This document shows positions 23,158-32,313 of a DNA stretch of 64,000 nucleotides, piece after piece. The position numbers and the translations under genes are program-made. The notes under the pieces were generated by a model. It worked only from the letters and a program-made list of their open reading frames with translations. It was not told the origin of the DNA and did no database searches. The number at the start of each line of letters is the position of its first letter. Positions within the stretch are counted from its first letter, which is position 1. The DNA is from Brachyhypopomus gauderio (lineage: Eukaryota; Chordata; Actinopteri; Gymnotiformes; Hypopomidae): assembly GCF_052324685.1 (NCBI RefSeq), contig NC_135214.1:2585317-2649316 (forward strand), read 5' to 3'.

Positions 23158-26100
23158 ACATATATACTACTGTTCAAAAGTTTGGGGTCACTTAGAAATT
23201 TCCTTATTTTTTAAAGAAAACCACAGTTTTTTTCAATGAAGCTATTATGTGGTAAGTGACTATTCTAGCTGTAAATGTCTGGTTTTTAATGCAATATCTA
23301 CATAGGTGTAGTTGAGCTAGTTGAGAATCTGAACCATTACAATTGTTGGTTCGATTAAACTCGCAGAATGGCCAGAAAATGAGAACTTTCAATTGTAACT
23401 CGACAGTCTTTTCTTGTTCTGAGAAATGAAGTCTATTCCATGCGAGACATTGCCAAGAAACTGAAGATTTCCTACAATGGTGTGTACTACTCCCTTCAGA
23501 GGAGAGCACAGACAGGCTCTAACCAGAGTAGAAGGAGAAGTGGAAGGCCCCGCTGCACACCTGAGCAAGAAGACAAGTACATTAGAGTCTCCAGTTTGAG
23601 AAATCGACGCCTCACAGGTCCTCAACTGCTTCTTTAAATAGTACCCGCAAAACGCCAGTGTCAACGTCTACAGTGAAGAGGCGACTCCGGGATGCTGGCC
23701 TTCAGGGCAGAGTGGCAAAGAAAAAGCCATATCTGGCTAATAAAAGAAAAAGATGAATATGGGCAAAAGAACACAGACATTGGACAGAGGAAGATTGGAA
23801 AAAGGTGTTATGGACAGATGAATCAAAGTTTGAGGTGTTTGGATCACACAGACGAACATTTGTGAGACGCAGAACAACTGAAAAGATGCTGGAAGAGTGC
23901 CTGACACCGTCTGTCAAACATGGTGGAGGTAATGTGATGGTCTGGGGTTGCTTTGGTACTGGTAAAGTGGGAGATTTGTACAAGGTAAAAGGGATTTTGA
24001 ATAAGGAAGGCTATCACTCCATTTTGCAACACTATACCATACTCTGTGGACAGCGCTTGATTGGAGCCAATTTCATCCTGCAACAGGACAATGACCCAAA
24101 GCACACCTCCAAATTATGCACAAACTATTTAGAGAAGAAGCAGGCAGCTGGTGTTTTATCGGTAATGGAGTGGCCAGCGCAGTCACCAGATCTCAACCCC
24201 ATTGAGCTGTTGTGGGAGCAGCTTGACCGTATGGTACGAAAAAAGTGCCCATCAACCCAATCAAACTTGTGGGAGTGGCTTCTGGAAGCATTGGGTTAAA
24301 TTTCTCCAGATTACCTCAGCAAATTAACAGCTAGAATGCCAAAGGTCTGCAATGCTGTAATTGCTGCTAAGGGAGCATTCTTTGACGAAAGCAAAGTTTA
24401 AAGTAGAAAATTATTATTTCAAATAAATAAATAAATAAAACATTATTTCTAACCTTGTCAATGTCTGGACTATATTTCTATATTCATTTTGCAACTTATT
24501 TGATAAATAAAAGTACGAGATTTCAGGGAAAACACAAAATTGTCTAGGTAACCCCAAACTTTTGAACAGATTGGTACAGTGTACCATAAGGGAAGGGAAG
24601 TTACTTACTCTCCATCTCTGTGCCCACCCCCCTCCCTCCCTCCCTCCCTCCCTCCCTCCCTCTCTCTCTCTCTCCCTCTCTCCCTCTCTCCTCCATATAG
24701 GTAATAGACGGGAAGCTGGCTCCCTTTCTATCAAAAGTAATCAAGTTTGCCAGTTCCCACGTGTACAGCTGCAGTCTGTGTCGCGAGAAGGGTTTCGTGT
24801 GTGAGCTCTGCCAGAGCGACCAGATCCTCTACCCTTTCCAGGAGAGCGCCACCAAGAGGTCAGCCCTCCAACACGCACACGCCCGCCGCTCGCCCGCCTT
24901 CCCACAGCCATTGCCAAGTGCTTCGGCTTGATTTCAGCTCTTTTTCATAAGGTTCCTTTAAACGGGACGTCTTCAAGGCCGCGCCTCAAACGTTCGGTTG
25001 GCGTACAAGGGCCATCCCGGGCACGTTCAAACGTTGATCGCAGGTTCCTCGCTTGCTCTTCACTGACCTTGTGATGGCTTAGCTGTTCACGGCACTTCAG
25101 CCGCACCCTAGTGGTGGTGACACGGGGGACACACGTTGTGTGACAGGCGGGGATTCCACAGGAGCGATGTGGGTAACTGGTATCAAGGTCCTGCTAATCC
25201 CCACACCAGCTCTGCTCCTCCTCACCCAGCCTGACCGATAGGACACGTTCCAGGCTGCTCCTCAACTTCCAGGAAGCTCTTCTGGCCTGGAGAGCATCCG
25301 CTGCTCACCGTGGTCAGATAGCAGGACTGTCATTTCTCTGGCTGCTTTGGTGTGATTTTTAGATGCTGGACAAGGCAAGATTGGCACTGCAGACCACTGG
25401 TGGAGACAGCAGTGTTGCTGATACTAGGATGGTTTTAGTCTGTCAGGACAACCAAGACTCAATCTGATGAATTCTCTAGATGCATTGGCATCACCATGTT
25501 ATTATTTTAAAGGGTCAATATGATTTTCAGAGATGCATGCCCGAGACCCTGGTTCACACCATCAAGGCCAAGACCTAAAAACTAGGGGGTATTTTTTTGA
25601 CCAACATCTAAATCTCCTCAGCGTTAACCGTCCACATCCACACAGACTTCAGATTGTTTGATGTGTCCCCTAAGTCAAAAGCTGTCCGGGACTTTGTGCG
25701 TAATAACATGGCTGTAAATGTACATGACTCATGGCATGAAGACACCAACTGTAATTACAGGAGACGCTATCTTCACACCCTACTGTAAATCCCCAAACAC
25801 CTGCGTCTCCGTGATTATACGCAGGCACTCCCACCTGCCGTGTCAGCCGTTCATGCACCCTGGAGAAGAGACAGGACAAGGAACGCTGACGTGTTATCAC
25901 AGTGCACAGATTTGTGATAGACTTTGAACCCTTTGTGCCATATTAGTGTCTTCAGGAGTGTTGGTCACATATTAATGATTTACACAAGCGTAGCTGGAGA
26001 GTTTGTTAGGACGAGGTGTGCTATGAAAGGAAGATTTGAATTGTTTTAACATTGGAAAATCCAGTGAAGAATCAACGTTCACAAAGACATGAGCTCTTAC

Positions 26101-26576
26101 ATGCTTTATATCGAATGTGCTTTGTTGTTTATCGTCTGAAGTCATGAACCGCCCTAGACACTTGTCAGATTAGATGTGTGATCAGATTAGAGTGTGATTA
26201 GAGTATAAACGCACAGTTATGAGTGTGTTCATATCTCTCATGTCTGAAGTAACTTCTGGCTGTTCAGTTACTCTTTAGCAGTTCCATTTTATTGCTGAAA
26301 CTATACTGAGTACTATATAGTAATCAGAAACCAACACCGGTTGTATTACACGAATGTTGACAACGTTCGGACAATTTAGTGTGTGTGTGTGTGTGTTTCC
26401 TCAGGTGTGAGGGCTGTGGTGCTGTGTTCCATGCCGAGTGTAAGATGCGAGCCCAGCCCTGTCCACGCTGCGTGCGTCGAGAGCTGCACAAGAAGCCCTC
26501 TTCCTTCTGGAGGAAGCACAACCCCTGCGACAGCCCCACCGACGACCTCTTGGGCTGTTTCGAGCTGGACACCTGA
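3069..26576 (+). CDS. plekhm3: plekhm3 (pleckstrin homology domain containing M3), 3' part, six coding exons
   Basis: Joined exons 3069-4031, 11137-11282, 11843-12036, 19324-19387, 24701-24858 and 26405-26576 (1697 nt) read through 564 codons to TGA at 26574-26576. The frame is kept across all five introns. Order of domains: first PH domain (about 3095-3395), Pro-rich linker, second PH domain (about 3519-3842), then a Cys/His-rich Rubicon-type zinc-binding region with CxxC pairs such as CSLC, CELC, CEGC and CPRC. Human PLEKHM3 is about 760 residues, so roughly the first 200 are encoded left of the window; no such exon was seen in 1-3068. The family (PLEKHM1, PLEKHM3, RUBCN) works in endolysosomal trafficking, and PLEKHM3 has been described as an AKT scaffold in muscle differentiation. 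Introns follow GT-AG except the first, which appears to be GC-AG. Assignment rests on recognition of conserved blocks such as [13 protein letters not shown] and LRSYLF-like [19 protein letters not shown]. Confidence 0.95.
4303..5273. mobile_element. hAT-type non-autonomous DNA transposon with intact 8-bp target duplication
   Basis: The ends are inverted repeats CAGTGTTAATTT and AAATTAACACTG. They are flanked by a perfect 8-bp direct repeat CCTGAAGT (4295-4302 and 5274-5281), the hallmark of hAT insertion. The interior is rich in TTTAGTTTTAGTC and TTTCGTCAACGA subrepeats near the ends and has no transposase frame. It sits in the plekhm3 intron after exon A. Confidence 0.85.
6795..6990 (+). repeat. 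CT/CTGT microsatellite complex
   Basis: Long runs of TC are interrupted by CTGT units and short unique stretches. They produce low-complexity Ser/Leu open frames that are not genes. Confidence 0.95.
8120..8166 (+). repeat. (CA)n microsatellite
   Basis: Uninterrupted CA dinucleotides in the long plekhm3 intron; further CA-rich sequence follows at 8335-8380. Confidence 0.95.
9857..9882 (+). repeat. poly-G tract
   Basis: An uninterrupted run of 26 G, followed after a short break by another G run (9889-9895). Its length may be affected by sequencing error. Confidence 0.9.
11137..11282 (+). CDS. plekhm3: plekhm3 coding exon B (start of zinc-binding region)
   Basis: Acceptor CTGCAG at 11131-11136. 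The exon starts GA, completing Gly, then [20 protein letters not shown] and YYCQSCH, a run of paired cysteines that begins the Rubicon-homology zinc region. It ends NWDTNKHK with donor AAG|GTGCAC, phase 0. Confidence 0.95.
11283..11842 (+). other. plekhm3 intron between exons B and C
   Basis: A 560-bp intron with a standard donor and CTCAG acceptor. Nothing else recognisable. Confidence 0.85.
11843..12036 (+). CDS. plekhm3: plekhm3 coding exon C
   Basis: Acceptor GGGCTCAG ends at 11842. The exon reads [20 protein letters not shown] and ends AAVAEDLRR plus two bases of the next Arg codon, with donor CG|GTGAGT. This helical middle section of the C-terminal domain is almost unchanged from the mammalian protein. 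Confidence 0.95.
13844..13990 (+). repeat. 25-bp minisatellite, about 6 copies
   Basis: Tandem units built around GATTAACACCCAGAGAGGGA repeat with few changes, decaying at the right end. A GA microsatellite follows at 14043-14086. Confidence 0.9.
14043..14086 (+). repeat. (GA)n microsatellite
   Basis: Uninterrupted GA repeat in the plekhm3 intron between exons C and D. Confidence 0.95.
14294..14357 (+). repeat. (GT)n microsatellite
   Basis: About 32 uninterrupted GT units in the same intron. Confidence 0.95.
14698..14770 (+). repeat. 24-bp tandem repeat with GC box and reverse CCAAT motifs
   Basis: Three consecutive units each contain a CCGCCCTGTGATTGGCC-like core, i.e. a GC-box-like CCGCCC followed by ATTGG. 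They could act as promoter-type elements but may be coincidental. Confidence 0.8.
16219..16260 (+). repeat. (CA)n microsatellite
   Basis: Uninterrupted CA repeat within the plekhm3 intron between exons C and D. Shorter GT runs are at 15317-15353. Confidence 0.95.
16551..16626 (+). repeat. 36-bp tandem duplication
   Basis: Two perfect adjacent copies of a unit beginning GGACGGGCCCGCAGCCCCGT. A recent slippage duplication with no evident function. Confidence 0.85.
17243..17343 (+). repeat. 34-bp minisatellite, three copies
   Basis: Three near-perfect copies of a unit with GTGACACCGGCCCTCACAAA followed by CAGGAAATG. Each copy carries one ETS-like AGGAA core. Confidence 0.9.
17486..17549 (+). 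repeat. (CA)n microsatellite
   Basis: CA repeat with two CT interruptions in the plekhm3 intron. A second CT/GA run is at 17750-17808. Confidence 0.95.
17750..17808 (+). repeat. (GA)n microsatellite
   Basis: About 29 GA units. Confidence 0.95.
17979..18050 (+). repeat. (TA)n(TG)n compound microsatellite
   Basis: TA repeat followed directly by TG repeat, ending at the left edge of a hAT-type remnant. Confidence 0.95.
18053..19194. mobile_element. hAT-like transposon remnant, degraded
   Basis: The left end GGGCTGAACGATT with following AATCTAATTGCAATT, and the right end AAATGCAATTAATCGTCTGC, are inverted and match the GGGCTGCACGATTAATC-type ends common in teleost hAT elements. The termini are imperfect and no clean target duplication was found. 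A smaller element is nested inside at 18186-18399. Exon D of plekhm3 begins about 130 bp further on. Confidence 0.5.
18186..18399. mobile_element. nested MITE with CAGGGTTGCCAAC inverted repeats
   Basis: The 214-bp segment begins CAGGGTTGCCAAC and ends GTTGGCAACCCTG, a perfect 13-bp inverted repeat. It has no coding capacity. It lies inside the larger hAT remnant. Target duplication is unclear (CAGATA versus CAGGTATA at the flanks). Confidence 0.7.
19324..19387 (+). CDS. plekhm3: plekhm3 coding exon D (64 nt)
   Basis: Acceptor TTGCAG ends at 19323. The exon completes Arg and reads [21 protein letters not shown], with donor CAG|GTTAGA. It is a short exon about 130 bp downstream of a hAT-type repeat remnant. 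Confidence 0.95.
22432..22468 (+). repeat. (GT)n(GC)n microsatellite
   Basis: GT repeat ending in alternating GC, a potential Z-DNA-forming purine/pyrimidine alternation. Confidence 0.9.
22564..22622 (+). repeat. (CT)n microsatellite
   Basis: About 27 CT units followed by a C-run (22632-22646) in the plekhm3 intron between exons D and E. Confidence 0.95.
23102..23155 (+). repeat. (CA)n microsatellite
   Basis: Uninterrupted CA repeat just left of the Tc1-type transposon. Confidence 0.95.
23170..24569 (+). mobile_element. Tc1-type DNA transposon, defective
   Basis: The left end CTGTTCAAAAGTTTGGGGT (23170-23188) and right end ACCCCAAACTTTTGAACAG (24551-24569) are a perfect 19-bp inverted repeat, with weaker similarity further in. 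The interior holds a broken plus-strand transposase. The element is about 1.4 kb, near full length, and lies in the intron just before plekhm3 exon E, in the same orientation as the gene. Confidence 0.93.
23368..24401 (+). pseudogene. Tc1-like (DD34E) transposase pseudogene
   Basis: The N-terminal helix-turn-helix region is recognisable ([34 protein letters not shown]). So is the DDE core: Asp in [11 protein letters not shown], Asp in [11 protein letters not shown] and Glu in [11 protein letters not shown], so all three catalytic positions remain. The frame is dead. A stop follows the fourth codon (TGA at 23380-23382), a frameshift lies near 23625, a TGA at 23754-23756, and a compensated indel pair with a stop near 24296. 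An intact relative is about 340 residues. Confidence 0.92.
24629..24690 (+). repeat. (CCCT)n(CT)n pyrimidine repeat at the exon E acceptor
   Basis: Tandem CCCT then CT units supply the pyrimidine-rich tract 10-70 nt upstream of the AG at 24699-24700. Confidence 0.9.
24701..24858 (+). CDS. plekhm3: plekhm3 coding exon E
   Basis: Acceptor ATATAG ends at 24700, preceded by a CCCT/CT microsatellite that supplies the pyrimidine tract. It reads [20 protein letters not shown], then [15 protein letters not shown], two CxxC knuckles of the zinc domain. The donor is AG|GTCAGC inside an Arg codon. A Tc1 transposon ends only about 130 bp upstream. Confidence 0.95.
24859..26404 (+). other. plekhm3 intron between exons E and F
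   Basis: A 1.5-kb intron of unique sequence. Its 3' end carries a (GT)9 repeat right before the acceptor. Confidence 0.8.
26405..26576 (+). CDS. plekhm3: plekhm3 last coding exon F with stop
   Basis: Acceptor TTTCCTCAG ends at 26404, directly behind a (GT)9 repeat. The exon completes Arg and reads [21 protein letters not shown], then CFELDT and TGA at 26574-26576. The last zinc ligands and the FEL-type C-terminus match the family. Confidence 0.95.
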
Positions 26577-29500
26577 GCTAGGGCTTAGAGAGAGAGAGAA
26601 CGAGAGAGAGAGAGAGAGAGAGAGAGCCACCCTCCCAGCTGGGCTGCTCCATCAGGCCCGACACAACAACCAGGAGCTTCCTGCACGGCCGTTTGTGCAT
26701 AGCATTGCGTGAGCAGCCCCAGTGGGCTCTGCAGACGTGCTCTGTGTTTGTTGACGAGGAACAGAAGGGTCTTTTTGCTTTTGTTTTTCAATCGACTCTC
26801 TAGAGACACTCTCTCTCTGTCCCTCTCCGACGCTCTCACCTGAGGGAGGTGGATACACATAGACAATACTTCAGTCCCTGAAGAGCAGAGCTTTCATAAT
26901 GATACCAATTTGCCCTCTCCTTTCATCTACCAAATGACAGCCGGGCCAACCGACAAACGTGGACCGTCGGGGTGCACTCACATACTGGCGTGTAAACAAA
27001 CTCTTGCAGTCTGACACAAAATAATGCACTCTCTGGAAAACCAAGGCCAATAATTCAAACAATTTTCTCTACACAATGGAGCATCTAATCCACTAATGGC
27101 TGTGCTAAAATCGGCTATGTAAAAATGATATCCTGGCTGCGTTGAGTTTTGAGATGGTTGTTGTTGTCATCTGCTTAGCCCTACAGTGTTAAAGAAACGT
27201 CATCCTAGAATTGCTTTGTGAATGGCTACACGTGAATATCAAGATCACATGACTCTGTCTTCCTCTTCTCATTCTTGCAGATGCTCTGTGTCTGTTAGTC
27301 TTTTGCAGTTCTTCATTTGGTAGGTGGACAAACCCGATATCTGGCTTCCTGTTGTTTAGTTTGCTATAAGGGACAAAGCGCGGTGTCGAAACCAGCACTG
27401 GACAACAGATTGAGCCTTGGGGAACCCCCCATTTTCAAAAAGAGAATGACCTCATACGTACTTACAACATGCACAGATTTTAGGTCCCTATGAAGTACTT
27501 GGCTCCTGAAGATTGGTCTGCTGTCCTTTCCAGCTGGAGCTGAAGCTTCTCACTACTTAATGCCACTGCCTGTATGCAGGCGAACCACAGTGCTTCATGC
27601 CAACCGCTGACTCTGATTACAAACTACCCAGAGCCGCAAGATCCCAAATTATAGTCCAGAGCGCCGGGGCTTTGTTTAGCCTCACCAGGGCCTGTTCAGT
27701 GAGGGGTGCACCGGGAACCTGTCCGCTGATGGGGCACGATGCTGGTGTTGTCCAACCCACTGCTGCTTTGGCTCCTCCCCTTTGGGTCTGCATTCACTCG
27801 CCATTTTCCAACTACTTGAACTAATCCTTTGGCAATAATATCAGTCATTTTGCTTTAGCTGCCTTATTTCACCGTTTCCCAACATCGTTTCCAAATGGAC
27901 AGTGCTTTGACAATGCAGAATGATTGTTGTGCTAGAATGCTTCTTTTTTTTCTTTTTTTTTTTTACCCCTATGCAAAGGTAGGTGAAGTGTGTTATTGGC
28001 TGAGTGTGTCCAAATCCCCTTTCTCATAAATACTTTTGTCCTGTTGCTTCCCTGCTATCATATGTAGAGGAGAGGTCGTCTTCTGATTTCTGAGCATCTC
28101 TTCCACACCTTACCAGCAACATACAAGCATAATTCCTTATTCAAACCTTGCTCTAATCCGGTGGAACTGTACGCACTTAATATTAAGTTGGTCGATGCTG
28201 AATGTTGTGAAGGATCAAATTAAATATTTATTGTTCGCCGGCGCACAGTTGTGACTACTGAAGGAGTTCTGGGAGTTCTGGTGGGACAGGAGAAGTTGGT
28301 TTTGTCATTCCAGTGCAACATCTGTGGAATGTAGCAAGATTAATATGGAAGTACACCTTTTGTTACCATCTTGAATAAACACATTTATGTGTTTACTGCT
28401 CTACAGATGTTGTTTACAAGTTTGTTTTTCTGATAAAGAGCAGACACGCTCCTTTTGAATGCAGCTTTTTCCCCCTTTTGATATTTGCACCAAGAGTGTA
28501 CTTTGTTTACTTTTAATTGTGTGTGTGTGCGCGCGTGTGTGTGTGTGTGAGAGAGAGAGAAATATGTGCAGTGGATACTGCAAAATTATTGTGCCAGTTT
28601 ATAATTGCTCAGAGTTGAATCATATTTATTCTCATTCTCTCTCCTCTCTCCCTTTCTGTGCCTGCCTTAAACTGGAAGCAAACGCTTCAGCTCCTGTTAC
28701 TGTACTTTAGGAAACCAGTTTGTGTGAGTGGGGTGGAGGGAGGGTGGTCAGTAGTTAATCTAGTTAAGTAGTTAGTCTAATCATCAGTTTAGGCAAACTG
28801 TTTATTTAGAATCTATCCTCAAGAAACAACTGTCCAACCTGTACCACCCTTATAGTGAAGTTAAGAAAATTGTCATTTCCAGTCTGACCGGGGTTGTCCT
28901 TCATGGTTAGACTATCGTAGATGTCATAGAACCGAGATCGTGATGATATGACTGAACGTGGACGTTGATGCTACAGTGGCGTTGGGAAGCAGGCCCATAT
29001 GCCTCGCTGATGACATTTTCATGGTTGTGATCACAACAGAAACCAGCAAGTTTGCACAAAACACTGGGTAAACACGGAATGACCAAAGGGTTTGAGTATC
29101 TGTCATATTATCCATACCATCTTCTCTACTCAACATAAAAGTCTTTACACACCATGATTATTGTAAAAAGGTAGACAGATTAGTGATGCTTGCTCTGAAA
29201 TAATGGTTAGCTGATGATTAGTATTGCACTGTTCAGAAACCCTGTTAGTTGGTCATAATTGGCTTATGTGCCAAGACAGATCAGCCCTTGACTTTCCACT
29301 AGAGATATTTTTGTTCCAAATGCTAAATGCTTGACTAATCTAAATGGATTTATAAATGCTTCAGAATAGTTTCTTATGTTAATCCGAGATGTTGGGTTTA
29401 ACATTGTGCACATACAGCCTGTTAACCTTCATGAATGGGAGTATTATTGGTTAGATGGCCATTTAATGTCCTATTATTAGTACTGTTGTAATGTTCTCTT

Positions 29501-29862
29501 CAGGGATTTTAAATACACTGCAAAGGGAGATGCAGAGGGCGGAGCTGAACTGAACTTGAAGGATGTGCTTTCTGAACATCACAATTTACTTTGGACGCCA
29601 AATCTTTTTCTTTGTTTTTTTTGTTTTTTTTTTTTAACAGATGAACCAATAATTATTTTTATCACAAGACCCCATCCATTGGTATTTATTGTATTTATGT
29701 TGTATTCATGTTTGCTGTGATTCAGATGTTTCTGGGCTGTTTTCTTCCCTTACTATCATATCCAAAAACTATAGCACAGACAACCTCTTATGCAAGTACA
29801 GACATTTTTATTTCAGTATTGGTTCCTTCCTTGTTCTGTGTTTTGAAAATAATGCCAATAAA
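26577..29862 (+). other. plekhm3: probable plekhm3 3'UTR
   Basis: The stretch after the plekhm3 stop has no recognisable gene and no obvious transposon. It holds a GA microsatellite (26587-26625), AT-rich unique sequence, a T-rich tract (27942-27964) and a GT/GA microsatellite (28521-28560). AATAAA hexamers occur at 28374-28379 and 29857-29862, so a 3'UTR of 1.8 or 3.3 kb is plausible. That it is transcribed is inference. Confidence 0.5.
29857..29862 (+). terminator. polyadenylation signal candidate for plekhm3
   Basis: AATAAA is followed about 25 nt later by GT-rich sequence (GTGTGTTGTGTG near 29885), the usual arrangement for a cleavage site. A second AATAAA at 28374-28379 could give a shorter transcript. 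Confidence 0.4.
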
Positions 29863-30279
29863 GCAAGTTACATAAGTCTAGAGCAGTGTGTTGTGTGAAT
29901 AGTTAATCCATATTGGCGATTAATCCCACATTTTGTGGAAAAGCTACAATTTTGCTTGATTTCGTTTCTTTCTTTACCTGGGTTCAAGGTACACTATACT
30001 GTCAAGTAATCGCTCACCTTCCTTGACTAAAATATGAGCTTACGCGACACCCCATTCCTAATTCATAGGGTTCAGTATGACGTTGGTCAACCCTTGGCGG
30101 CCAGAACAGCTTAAACTCTTCTGGGAAGGCAGTCCACGAGGTTTAGGAGTGTGTTCATGGGGATGTTTGACCATTCTTCCAGAAGCGCATTTGTGAGGTC
30201 ACATACTGATGTTGGACAAGAGGGCCTGGCTCTCAGTCTCCGCTCTAATTCATCTCAAAGGTGTTCTATCGGGTTGAGG

Positions 30280-31629
30280 TCAGGACTCTGTGCAGGCCAG
30301 TCAAGTTCATCCACACCAGACTCTGCCATCCATGTCTTTATGGACCTTGCTTTGTGCACTGGTGCATCAGATTGCCAGATGGAGAAGCGTGATTCGTCAC
30401 TCCAGAGAACGTGCCTCCACTGCTCTAGAGTCCAGTGTTGGCGTGCTTTACACCACTGCTTCCGATGCTTTGCATTGCACTTGGTGATGTATGGCTTGGA
30501 TGCAGCTGCTCAACTATGGAAACCCATTCCATGAAGCTCTCTGTGCACTGTTCTTGAGCTAATCTGAAGGCCACGTGAAGTTTGGACGTCTGTAGTGACT
30601 GCAGAAAGTTGGCGACCTCTTCACACTGCGCTTCAGCATCCACTGACCCCACTGACCCCGCACCATCAGTATACGTGTCCTACCACTGCGTGGCTGAGTT
30701 GCTGTCATTCCCAAACACTTCCATTTTATTATAATCAAAGGTGTCAGAAGTATTTGCATTCATTACTCAGGTAGAAGTATACACACTAGGGTTTAAAAAT
30801 ACTTCTTGAGAAGTTTAAGTATCAACTCAAGCTTTTTACTCAAGTAAAAGTGTAAAAGTACTGCTTTCAAAACTACTTAAAGTATAAAAGTAAAAGTAAT
30901 GTAAGGGGAAAAAAAGCCATTAAGGACAAAAGCTTAGGTGGCACCACAGGAGTCTATAGTGCACTAGCCCACCTCCCCAAAAACCCCATTCTTTAGTACA
31001 AGGGTTGGTTGGTCTTCCTGGCTACCAACATCCTCGCTGGTGCTTAGTTGGGACACTTCGCTCAAATTCTCTTGAGTCTCTGCCACACGGACATCTTTAT
31101 ACTAAACTACATACGTCTGCTACGTCCTCGCTGGAGTGTGACGTGACGTGTGCAGGTGCGATGGATCACGTACAAACCAATAGGGTGTTGGAATATTACA
31201 TGTTTATACTTCTCATCCAACCACAATCAAATTCACTCTATCCGTATGGCGCGATTAGTCAGGATAGGGTTTTTTTTAACGATGACATGCCGGAATGAAA
31301 ACAAGTCTAAATGAAATAGCAGTAACGAGGCTATTTTTAAAATGTAAGGAGTAGAAAGTACAGATAATGGTGTGAAAATGTAAGGAGTAGAAGTAAAAAG
31401 TCAGCTGAAAAATAATTACTCCAGTAAAGTATAAATAACCAAAATTTCTACTTAAGTAAGGTAACGAAGTATTTGTACTTCGATACATGACACCTCTGAT
31501 TATAATACAGCTGACAGTTGACTGTGGAATATTTAGGAGCGAGGAAATTTCACGACTGGGTTTGTTGCACAGGTGGCATCTTATCACAGTCCCATGTTGG
31601 AATTCATTGAGCTCCTGAGAGCCACCCAT
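30280..31629 (-). pseudogene. Tc1-like transposase pseudogene, split and deleted
   Basis: The minus-strand start MGGSQELNEFQHGTVIRCHL at 31629 runs through PSREISSLLNIPQSTVS to the hAT insertion. After it the frame resumes IIKWKCLGMTATQPRSGRTR, with further frameshifts. Helix-turn-helix portions are recognisable; most of the catalytic domain is deleted. It cannot encode an active enzyme. Confidence 0.85.
30736..31498. mobile_element. hAT-type MITE nested in the Tc1 remnant
   Basis: The element has near-perfect terminal inverted repeats (CAAAGGTGTCA and TGACACCTCTG) and a perfect 8-bp target duplication ATTATAAT at 30728-30735 and 31499-31506. Both ends carry TACTT/AAGTA-rich subterminal sequence. 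It is 763 bp with no transposase, hence non-autonomous. Confidence 0.92.
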
Positions 31630-31764
31630 TATTTCACAAATGTTTGTAAAAACATACCTGCATGCCTAGGCCCTTGATTTTATACACCTGTGGCCATGGA
31701 AGTGATTGGAGCACCTGATTCTGATCATTTGGATGGGTGAGCGAATACTTTTGGCAATATACTG

Positions 31765-32274
31765 TATGTTTATGTGAATGGAACAAATGTATTATTGCCT
31801 GCATTTGAGATTTAGAAATGACCCTGTCTGTGTTCCTTTGGGAGTGTGACGGCAGGCCAAATCACTTGATCACTAATCCTAAATTACAAACCACAATTTT
31901 GTGATTTATGATTTGTTAGGGACTGCAATGTAAGGGCTTGCAAATGTTCGGTAGCACTGAACATGTGTGGATATATGCGTGTTATTGATTATCCAAATAA
32001 ATGTTTTTCTGAACTTTCTGCAACCTCTGAGTGACGTGCTCACAAGCTCATCGGACCCAGCGTGTAGTGTGAGCAGAATGGTGTCTTCAGCACCGCAGGT
32101 GGAGCAACTGCTACGTCGTTGGTTTACTTTGTCTATGATCCCACCCTGTCCCCTTCTCTCTCTACCCAAGCAGCGATTTGTCCTGGTCTTAGAGAGCGCT
32201 AAAGCCTCCCTGTGACACGCTGTAATCCACCAGGATCTAGCCACCGCTGATGGGCTGGAACATGCCTTACCCTC

Positions 32275-32313
<39 letters not shown>

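Larger units (their letters stand above)
19388..24700 (+). other. plekhm3 intron between exons D and E
   Basis: A 5.3-kb intron. Besides the repeats and the Tc1 element it holds a segment ACCTAATAAAGTGGC at 22131-22145, resembling one end of a common teleost DNA transposon without a partner end nearby, and homeodomain-rich sequence near 21650-21710. Confidence 0.7.
29992..31764 (-). mobile_element. Tc1-type transposon remnant, internally deleted and split by a hAT element
   Basis: The ends are inverted repeats around CACTATACTGTCAAGTAATC (left) and ATTCGCTCACCC-type sequence (right, reading inward). TA dinucleotides lie at both borders (29990-29991, 31765-31766). The minus strand codes for a transposase. 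The known family pattern TTGTGCACTGGTGC is followed directly by ATCAGATTGCCAGATGGAGA, showing a large internal deletion near 30365. A second element (30736-31498) interrupts it. Confidence 0.88.

Noticed and set aside
23368..24401. Tc1 transposase as a functional gene
   Set aside because: An early stop, frameshift and further in-frame stops break it despite intact catalytic residues.
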